Virus record (IMG/VR): IMGVR_UViG_3300044615_000736
Location: 1-27,123 of that record
DNA: 27,123 nt
Reading direction: 5' to 3' (one strand)
Source: a virus
Translations under genes and position numbers: made by a program
In this document: positions 12,461 through 20,372 of the stretch, piece after piece
Layout of the letters: each line of letters begins with the position of its first letter
Numbering within the stretch: the first letter of the stretch is position 1
The notes under the pieces: model-generated
The model's input: the letters and a program-made list of their open reading frames with translations, nothing else
Databases searched by the model: none
What the model was told of the DNA's origin: nothing

Positions 12461-13462
12461 TCAAAAGTAGAAGCGCAGGACCGCGAAGCCGTTGCCGCCG
12501 GAGCCGCCGGTGTTGTTACTCCAAGCGCCGCCGCCACCGCCGCCACCGTTGCCGCCGTTTGCGCCGTTGTTGCCAGTTGCGTTTGCCCCTGCTGCAAGCA
12601 AACCGCCGCCGCCGCCGCCGCCGCCAACTCCGGAGGATGTCCCGCCCGCAAACCCGGTAGAGCCCCAGATTGAGACGGAAGCCAGCGAACCGCCCGTACC
12701 GTTACCGTTTCCAGAACCGCCACCGCCGCCGCCAAATACGCCGACTGATGCGCTCCCTGTGCTTCCTGCGCCACCGCCGCCACCGCCGTTCCCTGGAAGC
12801 GTCGTGACATTAACGCCGCCGCCTATTACTCCACCGCAACCACCGCCACCGCCGCCAAGCGAACCATGTGCGCCGTTGGTGGAATTGTTGCCCGCGCCGC
12901 CCGTACCAGCGCCCGCAACAATGGACGCTGCGCCTGCAACGCTTGCTTGCCACGAGCGACCATCCGACGGATACGCTGACCACAGCACGCGCCCGATCGA
13001 CGGAGCGCCGCCCATGCCGCCGGGACCGTTGCTGGTGCCGCAGCCGCCGCCGCCGCCGCCGCCCGAGCGGCCTGCCTGCCCGCTAGTCGTGGACCCGCCC
13101 CCGCCCCCGCCCCCGCCGCCGACCTCGGCGTATCGCGTGCCGCCCGACGAAATCGAAGTCGGCGAGCCGTTCGCGCCGGGATCGCCGCCCGCGCCACCCG
13201 CGCCGATGACAACCTGAAGCGGCTGGCCGGTGACAGGAATTTCAATGATTGCAGCGCCGCCGAAGCCGCCGCCGCCGCCGCCAGACGTACCAACAGCCCC
13301 AACCCCACCACCTCCACCGCCGCCCACGAGCAGCGCCTCGATGCGCTTGACGCCGGCCGGCACGGGTACGGTGCGCGACGTGGAGATGACGCCGGACTGG
13401 ACGAATCGCGAGACCGAATCGCTCACGGTGCCGGGGATGCCGGCGAAGGTACCGGGGTTCAT
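12461..13462 (-). CDS. Glycine-rich tail tip adhesin candidate
   Basis: Encodes 333 residues; ATG 13462 overlaps the upstream stop (TGATG) with AGGGGA before it. Residues 1-40 are a short beta segment ending VPVPAGVKRIEALLV, the usual entry into the glycine-rich domain. From residue 47 almost to the end there are many Gly runs of 5-9 separated by short polar segments (for example VVIGAGGAGG), and the chain ends GFAVLRFYF. Such domains form polyglycine-II sandwiches in phage adhesins (S16 gp38 type) and bind the host receptor. The nearby tail fibre supports this role. The coding strand is extremely G-rich here. Confidence 0.7.
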   Translation of the reverse strand: MNPGTFAGIPGTVSDSVSRFVQSGVISTSRTVPVPAGVKRIEALLVGGGGGGGVGAVGTSGGGGGGFGGAAIIEIPVTGQPLQVVIGAGGAGGDPGANGSPTSISSGGTRYAEVGGGGGGGGGSTTSGQAGRSGGGGGGGCGTSNGPGGMGGAPSIGRVLWSAYPSDGRSWQASVAGAASIVAGAGTGGAGNNSTNGAHGSLGGGGGGCGGVIGGGVNVTTLPGNGGGGGGAGSTGSASVGVFGGGGGGSGNGNGTGGSLASVSIWGSTGFAGGTSSGVGGGGGGGGLLAAGANATGNNGANGGNGGGGGGGAWSNNTGGSGGNGFAVLRFYF

Positions 13463-13845
13463 CAGAAGTCCCCTGCGCGGGTCACGAGCACGTTGAAGGT
13501 TTCGCCGTTGTTGGTCGACGCGCGGAGCGACCAGCCGTTCGGCAGCACGATCGCCTGGTTGAGCAGCGTCGTGCTCCACGCCTCAACCGTCGTCGACGGC
13601 GTGACTGCGGTCACGAGGTTTTCGGCGAGCAGACGCGCGTTGGTCCCGTCGTGGACGAAAAGCCGCACGACGCCGGCAGTCGTGGTGCCGGTGGCCTGAA
13701 TCTTGATGTCGTCGATCCGCGAGCCCGAGCTGCCCGCCGTGAAGATCGTGGCAAGCGTGCCGGTTCCGTCGCGGTTCGTGTTGGCGACGGAGACCTGACC
13801 GACCGCAGCGCGGGGCGTGGATGCGTACTGTGCTTGAACTGCCAT
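13462..13845 (-). CDS. Small beta-rich tail protein, function unknown
   Basis: Encodes 127 residues; ATG 13845 follows GAGGAG. Sequence is rich in Thr, Ala and Val with beta pattern throughout (TLATIFTAGSSGSRIDDIKI, VVRLFVHDGTNARLLAEN). Short proteins of this kind are regularly found between tail fibre and adhesin genes of podovirus-like phages and are probably virion parts or fibre base proteins. No enzymatic motif is seen. Confidence 0.65.
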   Translation of the reverse strand: MAVQAQYASTPRAAVGQVSVANTNRDGTGTLATIFTAGSSGSRIDDIKIQATGTTTAGVVRLFVHDGTNARLLAENLVTAVTPSTTVEAWSTTLLNQAIVLPNGWSLRASTNNGETFNVLVTRAGDF

Positions 13846-13855
13846 GATGAACTCC

Positions 13856-14794
13856 TCAAACAATTCCGAATGCTTGGACGATGAAATCTGGCGCGCCGCC
13901 GCTCGATTGCGTCAGCTCAGCCCAGCCGTAGGTCGCGTCGACGTATTGCAGCTGCGTGGCGCTTTGCGACAGCGTCATGTTCGCTGCAATGCCCTTGATG
14001 TTTCGGCCGTTGCGGTCGATCACGTTGTCGGTGCGGCCGTTCGCCGACGTGACCCAGACGACATCACCCACGGCAGGTGATGCAGGCAGCGTGACGGTCG
14101 TGGACGCGGCGTTCGTGAGGGCGTAGTTGAAGCCGGTTGCTGCAAGCTGCGACGTGCCAGAGACGACGAGCAGCGTCGGCAGGCCCGTCGAGCTCGCCGC
14201 CGCGAGCGTGATGCTGCCTGCGCCGTTGCTGATCGAGATGCCAGCGCCAGCGGTCAAATTGGCTGCCGTGTAGGTCGCGCCGTTACCGATCAGCACCTGG
14301 CCGTTGGTCGGCACTGCCGTTGCGCCCGTGCCGCCATTTGCCGGCGCCACCACGCCGCTCACATTGGTCGCGGTGCCTGTGACGTTGCCGACAACCCCGC
14401 CCGACGCGGTGATCGCGCCGGTGACGCCGAGCGTGCCGCCGATCGTGGCGTTGCTGTCGACAGTCAGCGAGCGGCCCGTGGGAATGAACACGCCGTTGAC
14501 CGTGAACCGCACGATCTGAGTGCCAAGCACCGACACGCCCAGCTCACCGCTACCGACGCGATAGAGCCCCGTCGATGTCTCGTTCAGCCACGCCACGCCG
14601 GGGGCGCCAGCATTGCCATCCGCAAGCCGGAACGGCGCGGTCATGCCGCCCTGGCCGCTGCGCGACAGCGAATCGCTCAGCGCATCGGCGACGTCCTCCA
14701 TCGTGTCATTGGCCCAGTCGGCCTCGATGATGGTGCCGGCCGACACCGGGTTCCCGGTCGGCAGCGTGTAGGTACCTGCTCCGTTTCTTGGCAT
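13856..14794 (-). CDS. Tail fibre protein
   Basis: Encodes 312 residues; ATG 14794 follows GTAGGAGAG. The N-terminus (GAGTYTLPTGNPVSAGTIIE, then DWANDTMEDVADALSDSLSR) is the typical virion-attachment part of short tail fibres in betaproteobacterial podoviruses. The middle has Gly/Thr-rich beta repeats, with the fibre motif APANGGTGAT at residues about 152-161 followed by GQVLIGNGATY. The C-terminus (GWAELTQSS..) should form the trimeric receptor-binding tip. No intramolecular chaperone is present in this gene. Confidence 0.83.
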   Translation of the reverse strand: MPRNGAGTYTLPTGNPVSAGTIIEADWANDTMEDVADALSDSLSRSGQGGMTAPFRLADGNAGAPGVAWLNETSTGLYRVGSGELGVSVLGTQIVRFTVNGVFIPTGRSLTVDSNATIGGTLGVTGAITASGGVVGNVTGTATNVSGVVAPANGGTGATAVPTNGQVLIGNGATYTAANLTAGAGISISNGAGSITLAAASSTGLPTLLVVSGTSQLAATGFNYALTNAASTTVTLPASPAVGDVVWVTSANGRTDNVIDRNGRNIKGIAANMTLSQSATQLQYVDATYGWAELTQSSGGAPDFIVQAFGIV

Positions 14795-14803
14795 CTTTCT
14801 CTC

Positions 14804-16756
14804 CTACTGCGACGCGGCCGCAGACGACCCGCGCAGAATCCTCAACAACGCATCCTGTTCCGCCGTCAGCGGCTGCCCCGAGCGCTCGATCTGCTCGAGG
14901 ATTCGGCGCAGCTCCTGCGGGTTCTGCAGCGCATTGGCGAGCGCCTGATCTCGCTGCGTGTTCGCGAACGCGCGCAGTGCGTCGATGCCGCCACGCGCGA
15001 CGATCGAGCCCGGCGTGCCGGCGACGCCGCCGATCACGTCGGCTGCCTGCCCCGCTGCCGCGGCGGCAATCGTGTCGCTCGCAGTGTTGCTGCCGCCACC
15101 TGCCGTCGCGGTTCTCGCAACACGCTGGGTAATGTTTTGCCGGCGCAAGGCCTCGAGGACGGCGCGCAGCCGGGACTGCGCAGCATTCGAGAGCTGCACG
15201 TTGCCGGCGCGATCGGCGCCGCGATTGATCGCACGGCCGAGCCCCGCCTCGGTGATCTTCGGAACATCGCCCGCGGCGTCCGCGGACACGCCGAGCACGC
15301 GGCCGGTGTTGCGGTCGTAGACCGAGTCGCGCACCCGCCCCGCGGCCTTGCTCTGATCGACCAGGCGAGATCCGCTCGCGTAGTCGTTGACAACCTGCTG
15401 CCACTTTCCGTCAGTCGCGCGGTTCAGAATGTAGTCGAGCTGCTCCATCACCTGCAGCCGCATCGGCGAGCTGCGCGGCGCGGCCGTGAACGCGTTGGGG
15501 TTCATCGGGCTGAACTTGGCACTGAGGTTGGCGCGGATCTGCTGCAGGTGCGCCGGCGTGTAGGCCGAGCCCGACGCCGACACCCGGTCAATGTCGTCGG
15601 CAATCGCTTGCATCATCGACCGCACCTGCGGGTTCGACGCCTCTGGGAGCCGCATGGCTTCGTCGAGGTCGCCGCGGAACGCCGCGATGTCCGACCCGAA
15701 CTTGCTCATGTTGCTCGCCTCATCGGCGCGCGCGAAGTTGCGGTCCCACCGCTTCGATCGGGCGGTCTGCCGCGGCCCAAGCATGTCCGCGTCGCGCGTC
15801 GCGCGGTCGAACTCGCCGGCCACCGCCCTCGCCTGGTTCTGGTCGAAGTCGTACCAGTTGCCGGCGTTAAGGGTGCGGCTGCCGCGCTCAAGGCGCGCGA
15901 GGTCGGCGCTGTCGAGCTGGGCGGCGGTCGTGAGCGGGATACGCCCCTGCGGCCTGAGCCCACGCAGCTGAGAAAGGGTGCGCGAGAGCACGCCCTGCCG
16001 GGTCGCCTGGTCGGCGCCCTCGCCCGCCATCTCACGCACGACCTGCTCCGCAGCGCGCTCCCCGCCGCCGCCGGCCGTCGCCATGCGTCGGACCTGATTC
16101 ACGCCGAACCCGGCCGCCGGGAGCGCTGCGCCGAACGCGGCCCCCTCGAGGGCGTTGTTAAAAGCGCTCTCGCCCTCGACAGTCGGCCGCAGGGAGCCAT
16201 ACAGGCCGCCAGAGAGGACGGCATCGCCGACTAGGCCTGCCGTACCCAGCTTCGCCGTCGTCGTCGCAGCGGGCGCCATAGCGCGCCCTGTGCGCAGCGC
16301 CTGATAGGCGCGGGGGAGAGCAGTACCGGCGCGCATCGCGGTGTTCGCAAACGCGCCGGCGGGGACCGCCAGCGTCGGCACGACGTTGCCCGCCACCTGC
16401 AGGGCGCCGCCGCCCGTGGTGTTCTCGGCGAGCGTCTCGGCCACGGCGCGCTCGTCGGCGGCACGGCGCTTGAGCTCTGCGCCCCTCTTGTCGCTGCCGA
16501 ACAGGTCGTTGAAGCGCTGCTGGGCGCCCGTGACGAGCTCGGCGGTGCCGGCTCCGTAGTTCTCGACGGCCCGGCGCAGCCAGGACGATTCCTTCGCCCG
16601 GCCGCCCGCCATGCTGCGCATCGTGTTGCGGCGCCACTCGTCGGTCAGCTTCGGCGCGTCGTGCTGCTGCAGCATCCTGCGCAGCTCGTCCTGGGTGATG
16701 CCGTCAGGCACCCCCTCGACGATGGTGCCGTCAGGCATGACGACATCAACGGGCAT
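14804..16756 (-). CDS. Internal virion / DNA ejection protein candidate, 650 residues
   Basis: ATG 16756 follows GAGGATC and overlaps the previous gene by 11 nt. The first 30 residues (VVMPDGTIVEGVPDGITQDE) are a recurring start of podovirus internal proteins, thought to anchor or package them. Residues about 110-230 hold several Ala/Gly-rich hydrophobic stretches that could insert in a membrane during ejection; the rest is long, charged and helical with many Gln, Ala and Arg. No lytic transglycosylase motif is visible. Position between the needle-like protein genes and the tail fibre supports a role in forming the ejection channel. Confidence 0.65.
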   Translation of the reverse strand: MPVDVVMPDGTIVEGVPDGITQDELRRMLQQHDAPKLTDEWRRNTMRSMAGGRAKESSWLRRAVENYGAGTAELVTGAQQRFNDLFGSDKRGAELKRRAADERAVAETLAENTTGGGALQVAGNVVPTLAVPAGAFANTAMRAGTALPRAYQALRTGRAMAPAATTTAKLGTAGLVGDAVLSGGLYGSLRPTVEGESAFNNALEGAAFGAALPAAGFGVNQVRRMATAGGGGERAAEQVVREMAGEGADQATRQGVLSRTLSQLRGLRPQGRIPLTTAAQLDSADLARLERGSRTLNAGNWYDFDQNQARAVAGEFDRATRDADMLGPRQTARSKRWDRNFARADEASNMSKFGSDIAAFRGDLDEAMRLPEASNPQVRSMMQAIADDIDRVSASGSAYTPAHLQQIRANLSAKFSPMNPNAFTAAPRSSPMRLQVMEQLDYILNRATDGKWQQVVNDYASGSRLVDQSKAAGRVRDSVYDRNTGRVLGVSADAAGDVPKITEAGLGRAINRGADRAGNVQLSNAAQSRLRAVLEALRRQNITQRVARTATAGGGSNTASDTIAAAAAGQAADVIGGVAGTPGSIVARGGIDALRAFANTQRDQALANALQNPQELRRILEQIERSGQPLTAEQDALLRILRGSSAAASQ

Positions 16757-17789
16757 TGGTGAGATCCTCGAATCGAACGCGGCGGTTGCCGCCGGCCGGC
16801 GTGCCGCCGCGATAGGCCGGGTTCACGATGACGCCGGCGGGGTCGAGGCCACGAGCCCGTGCGAGCTCCGTGTACTGACCCGCGGTCGACGTCAGCTTGG
16901 CCTCTGCCGCACGCTGATAGAGCTGCGCGAGGCTGTTGATCTGCTGAATGGCGACATCGTTCAGCGGCTCGCCGCGCAGGATGTTGTTGATCAGGTTCTG
17001 CGCGCGCCCCTCCAACCCCTGCGCCTTGATCACGCGGTCGAATTCGCCCTCGCGGACCACCGAGCCGGGATCGAGGAACTTGTTCAGCAGGATCACCAGC
17101 GACTGCTGCGTGATGGCATCCGGCCTCGAGCCGGGCGGTGTCGCGGAGACGATCTCGGTGATCTTGCGCGTCGCGCCAAGCTCAGACTGCAGATCCTTCG
17201 TGGCGTTGTCGAAGTCGTTGCGCAGCTTGTCCTCGGCGCGCCAGGTGCGCGCGTCGTCGGCGCTGTTGCTGCCGCGCGCGCCGGCCAGTGCCATGCGCAG
17301 GACCGAGTTGTCTTCGCGCGCCTGGCGCTTGTCGTCGAGGCCCATCTCGAACTGCCCGAGCTGCATCAGTCGAGCTGCTTCGCGCTCGCGGCTCGCAGAC
17401 GGGTCTTTCAGCACCTGACCGTCGGGGGTAATCGTCGCACTGCCAACCTTCATCGGCTCACGCGCGGCCATCGCGCGCTTCAAGAACTGGCCCTGCACGC
17501 CTTCAAAACGCGGGCCCGCGTACTGGGCGGCGAGCGCATTCAGCATCGACGCACCGCCCTCGTCCGCCCTCGAGCGAGCGTAGGCCTGCGCCTGGGAGAA
17601 ATCGTCCTCCTGCCCGTACAGGTCAAGCGCTTTGCGGATATTGTCCTCGCCAGGCTGCACGGTGCTCGTGATCGTGCCGCCAGCGCTTTTCTGTCGCGCG
17701 CGCGGCAAGAGCGATCGCCGCTTGCGCTCGATCTCTTCCGGCGTCTCAACAATCGCGCCGGCTGCCAGCATTTCTTCGTAGAAGCCCAT
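16746..17789 (-). CDS. Internal virion protein candidate, 347 residues
   Basis: ATG 17789 has GGAGGGATC upstream. The sequence is soluble, charged and mostly helical. The central segment (LNKFLDPGSVVREGEFDR, residues about 235-252) followed by Gly-x-Glu-Gly-Arg and a helix ending in RGEPLND is a recurrent module in phage internal or ejected proteins. The gene lies between a short virion protein and the 650-residue ejection-protein candidate. Function beyond virion assembly or DNA injection is not known. Confidence 0.65.
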   Translation of the reverse strand: MGFYEEMLAAGAIVETPEEIERKRRSLLPRARQKSAGGTITSTVQPGEDNIRKALDLYGQEDDFSQAQAYARSRADEGGASMLNALAAQYAGPRFEGVQGQFLKRAMAAREPMKVGSATITPDGQVLKDPSASREREAARLMQLGQFEMGLDDKRQAREDNSVLRMALAGARGSNSADDARTWRAEDKLRNDFDNATKDLQSELGATRKITEIVSATPPGSRPDAITQQSLVILLNKFLDPGSVVREGEFDRVIKAQGLEGRAQNLINNILRGEPLNDVAIQQINSLAQLYQRAAEAKLTSTAGQYTELARARGLDPAGVIVNPAYRGGTPAGGNRRVRFEDLTNAR

Positions 17790-17800
17790 GATCCCTCCGA

Positions 17801-18151
17801 TCAGTACATGGTCTCTTCGTCGTCGTAGGGACGTTTGCCGCCCTGCAGCGGAGTCACCGGCCGCGAAGCACGCAGCATTTCGAGCGCCGCCTTCTGGCGC
17901 GTGTTGAAGTCCTTCATGCCGGCGTCGACCTTGCCCTGCCCCTTGCGGGCCATGAAGGCCTGACCGAGCTGAGCCGCGCCCTGGGCGATCGACGGCGCGA
18001 CATAGACACGCCCCGCCATCTGCCCCTGCATCGGCTGCATCGACTGCTGGCGCAGCGCATCGACCATCGCCGCCTTGCGCGCAAGCTCTTCCTCTTCAGG
18101 ACGCATCGCGCCCATCTGAAGGAGGTACTCGAACATCTTCGACTCATCCAT
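17801..18151 (-). CDS. Small helical virion-associated protein
   Basis: Encodes 116 residues; ATG 18151 has GAGGTGAAAC before it. The start (MDESKMFEYLLQMGAMRPEE) and a Gln/Met-rich centre followed by an Ala/Gly helix are typical of a short gene that sits next to needle and ejection proteins in podovirus-like genomes. Probably a virion or assembly protein; no motif gives an activity. Spaced 8 nt after the 601-residue S74 protein. Confidence 0.62.
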   Translation of the reverse strand: MDESKMFEYLLQMGAMRPEEEELARKAAMVDALRQQSMQPMQGQMAGRVYVAPSIAQGAAQLGQAFMARKGQGKVDAGMKDFNTRQKAALEMLRASRPVTPLQGGKRPYDDEETMY

Positions 18152-18159
18152 GTTTCACC

Positions 18160-19965
18160 TCACAGCGCGCTGTAGTTCACGGTCAAGAACCCGCTCGGGT
18201 GGCGCTTCACCAGATCCGGCCGCACCGTCGCGAGCTCCTGCGCGATCACGCCGCGCTGCCGGTAGCCCGCCATGTCGAAGTCGTAGATGCCGACGCCTGT
18301 GGCGTGCGTGCCGACGCGCTTCAGCCGGCGCTTCAGCCGGCGGTCGGAGAACGCGAACGGGTTACCGAGCGCCGCGCTGCCGAGGCTGAACAGGCCGCTC
18401 ATCGTGTTGCCCAAGGCGGCATTCTTCGCGTTCTGAGCATCGAGCGCTGACTGGTACTGCATGTTGGCAGCGTTGAGCAGCTGCGGCGTCTCTGCGACTC
18501 CAGCGCGCTGGAACTGCGGCATCTGCGGCATTCCGACCTGCTGCCCAGTTAAGAGCGCGTTCATCTCGTTGAGCGGCATCCCGCGCGCGAGCTGCTGCTC
18601 GGCGATCGCCTGCTGGCGCAGCCGGTTCTGCTGGTCGGCGAACTGCTGCTGCATGTTCCACTGCTGGCCGAGCGCGGCGTTGTCGGCCTGCTGCCGAGCG
18701 ATGTCGAGCGCCGACGCCTGCCCCAGCGACTGGTTTCGGAACTGGCCGCCGGCGAGCTCCTGCGCGAACTGCTGCTGGCCGGTGTTGTTGTACAGGTCGG
18801 CGAGCCCCATCTGCTGGTTGAACAGCTGGTTCTGCGCCTGATTGGCGAACTGGCCGGCAGCGAGCTGCTGGTTGAAAGCCTGCGCCGACGCATCATTTGC
18901 CAGGCGCGCATTCGTCACGTCCTGCTGGAACTGCTGCCCGCGAGCCGCGTTCGCAGACTGCAGCGCGCCTGTGTTCTGGTTGAACGCCTGGCCGGTCGCC
19001 TGGTTGGCAAAGTTGTTCGCGGTCAGGTTCTGGTTGAATGCCTGGTTGGCTGCGGAGTTCGCAAAGTTGCCGGCCCCGAGATCCTCGTTGAACGCCTGCT
19101 GCCGAGAGCCCATCTGCATCCCGAACAGCCGCTGCGCCTCGTTGCCCGCGATGTCGAGCGCGTTGTACCGCTCGGAGGCCTGTCGGCCGGAGAGATCATC
19201 CATCGCGCGCTTGTAGGCCTCGCTGCCGCGCTCGAACCCCTGATTGGCGAGCTGCGTCTCGAGATTGGCCTGCTGCATCTGGTGCACAGGCAGCATTCGG
19301 CCGACGAGGTCGGTCGCGATCGAGTCGCGATAAGAGGCATTGAACGAGGGCAGCGCCGGGTTGTCTCCCATGTTCAGCGAGCGCTGCAGTGACTCGGTCG
19401 GCGTCGACCGGCGCAGCTCGCTGATCATCGGATCGAAGTTCGTGGCGAGCGCTTGGCTGCCGACCCCGTAGGACATGTTCGCCGTCTGCGGCGTCACACT
19501 CGTCTGCGGGCCTTGCATGTCAAACCCGCGAACAACGCTCGAGGGGTTGACCGTCGTCGACAAGCCAGGCGAGTAGTCGGCAATGCCAGACGCCACTTGC
19601 CCCGCCGTGCCGCCAGACGTCAGCGACGGCAAGTTCTGCCAGTCGAACGGCTGCGAATATGCGTCGCCCACGCGCCCCATGAATCCCTGAGCGAGGTTGC
19701 TGCGGTCCTGCTGGAGTCCGATCTGTGAGTCCAGGGCAGACTTGAGCTCCGGTGCGAGTGTGGTGTTCTGAGTCCACTGCGTCACCGCTTGCCCAGTCGC
19801 CGGGTCAGTCGTCGCGTTCGTCGTCCAAGACTCGCTACCCCACGGGGTGTTGATGGTCGGACGGTTCGCGAAGTTCTGAACGTTCAGATTTTCCTTCGAC
19901 GCCTGTGCCTGCGCCATTGCCGCGCCGGTGTAATCCGGCGGCGGCGGTGCCTTGCCCTTGCTCAT
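18160..19965 (-). CDS. Tail needle/fibre-like protein with 18-residue repeats and C-terminal S74 chaperone
   Basis: Encodes 601 residues; ATG 19965 follows GGAGAC and overlaps the previous stop (ATGA). Residues 1-200 are Gly/Thr/Asn-rich; 215-290 helical; 290-433 consist of eight tandem 18-residue units of the form QAFNQ-L-A--FAN-A--; 540-601 (Ser540-Asp-Arg-Arg-Leu-Lys, then GIYDFD and GVIAQE) match the S74 intramolecular chaperone, which trimerises the chain and cuts itself off before the Ser. The repeats have a period of five alpha-helical turns and suggest a long trimeric rod. Likely a trimeric tail needle or injection shaft; receptor binding is not shown. Confidence 0.75.
   Translation of the reverse strand: MSKGKAPPPPDYTGAAMAQAQASKENLNVQNFANRPTINTPWGSESWTTNATTDPATGQAVTQWTQNTTLAPELKSALDSQIGLQQDRSNLAQGFMGRVGDAYSQPFDWQNLPSLTSGGTAGQVASGIADYSPGLSTTVNPSSVVRGFDMQGPQTSVTPQTANMSYGVGSQALATNFDPMISELRRSTPTESLQRSLNMGDNPALPSFNASYRDSIATDLVGRMLPVHQMQQANLETQLANQGFERGSEAYKRAMDDLSGRQASERYNALDIAGNEAQRLFGMQMGSRQQAFNEDLGAGNFANSAANQAFNQNLTANNFANQATGQAFNQNTGALQSANAARGQQFQQDVTNARLANDASAQAFNQQLAAGQFANQAQNQLFNQQMGLADLYNNTGQQQFAQELAGGQFRNQSLGQASALDIARQQADNAALGQQWNMQQQFADQQNRLRQQAIAEQQLARGMPLNEMNALLTGQQVGMPQMPQFQRAGVAETPQLLNAANMQYQSALDAQNAKNAALGNTMSGLFSLGSAALGNPFAFSDRRLKRRLKRVGTHATGVGIYDFDMAGYRQRGVIAQELATVRPDLVKRHPSGFLTVNYSAL
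18667..19098 (-). repeat. Eight tandem 54-bp (18-residue) repeats in the S74 protein
   Basis: Units begin with Gln at residues 290, 308, 326, 344, 362, 380, 398 and 416; a less regular ninth follows at 434. Consensus QAFNQ-L-A--FAN-A-- with Phe at unit position 3 and hydrophobic residues at 7 and 12. Spacing is an exact 18 residues in all eight, with no insertion or deletion, while the sequence has diverged, so the period itself appears to be selected. Confidence 0.8.
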
Positions 19966-20372
19966 TGCAACGTCTCCTTCAGGAACCGGCAGTCTTCGCG
20001 CCGCAGCTCAAGCAGCACACAGTCGACGGTCTCCGCAATCTTCTTGAAGCCAATCTTCTCGTTGAACCGAATCGCTCGATCAAGGTCGCGCGGCGTCAGT
20101 CCGTAGATGGCGCGCACGCCGACGGTGTCGAACGGGTACGACATCACCGCGCGCAGGAACTGCTTGCTCAGCGAGTGCGCAGAGTCGAGCACGACGTGAA
20201 TGAAGCACGCCGCAGGCGTCCAGCCGTTGAACGCCACCGCGGCGGCAATGGTGCCGTCGTCGCGCAACGCCCCGATCGTCCGCAAGTCGCTCGACCACGG
20301 GATCTGCGTCTGCTTCGACATCCACTCCCAGATCACCGGCGGCTCGCCTGCAATGTCAGTCACGAGGCGCAT
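19962..20372 (-). CDS. GNAT-like acetyltransferase-fold phage protein
   Basis: Encodes 136 residues; ATG 20372 overlaps the upstream stop (TGATG) with GGAGGAG before it. The chain follows the GNAT order: beta strands with TIGALRDDGTIAAAVAFNG, a strand with FIHVVLD, a helix, then RAIYGLTPRDLDRAIRFNEK (108-127) and IGFKK, the usual C-terminal helix and strand. The acetyl-CoA pyrophosphate loop (R/QxxGxG/A) is not obvious, so activity is uncertain. Similar GNAT-like proteins are often found inside structural operons of podoviruses, role unknown. Confidence 0.7.
   Translation of the reverse strand: MRLVTDIAGEPPVIWEWMSKQTQIPWSSDLRTIGALRDDGTIAAAVAFNGWTPAACFIHVVLDSAHSLSKQFLRAVMSYPFDTVGVRAIYGLTPRDLDRAIRFNEKIGFKKIAETVDCVLLELRREDCRFLKETLQ

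Noticed and set aside
12492-13217. Proline-rich + strand frame
   Set aside because: It is the complement of the glycine-rich adhesin (Gly codons read backward as Pro/Ala) and has no start signal.
12461-14794. Diversity-generating retroelement acting on the tail fibre or adhesin
   Set aside because: Considered because such phages can carry one. No reverse transcriptase motif and no template repeat with adenine-biased differences is seen in the window.
15101-15120. Sixth operator copy (TTCTCGCAAC near 15111-15120)
   Set aside because: Only the right half matches; it lies inside the ejection-protein gene and the left half has several mismatches.
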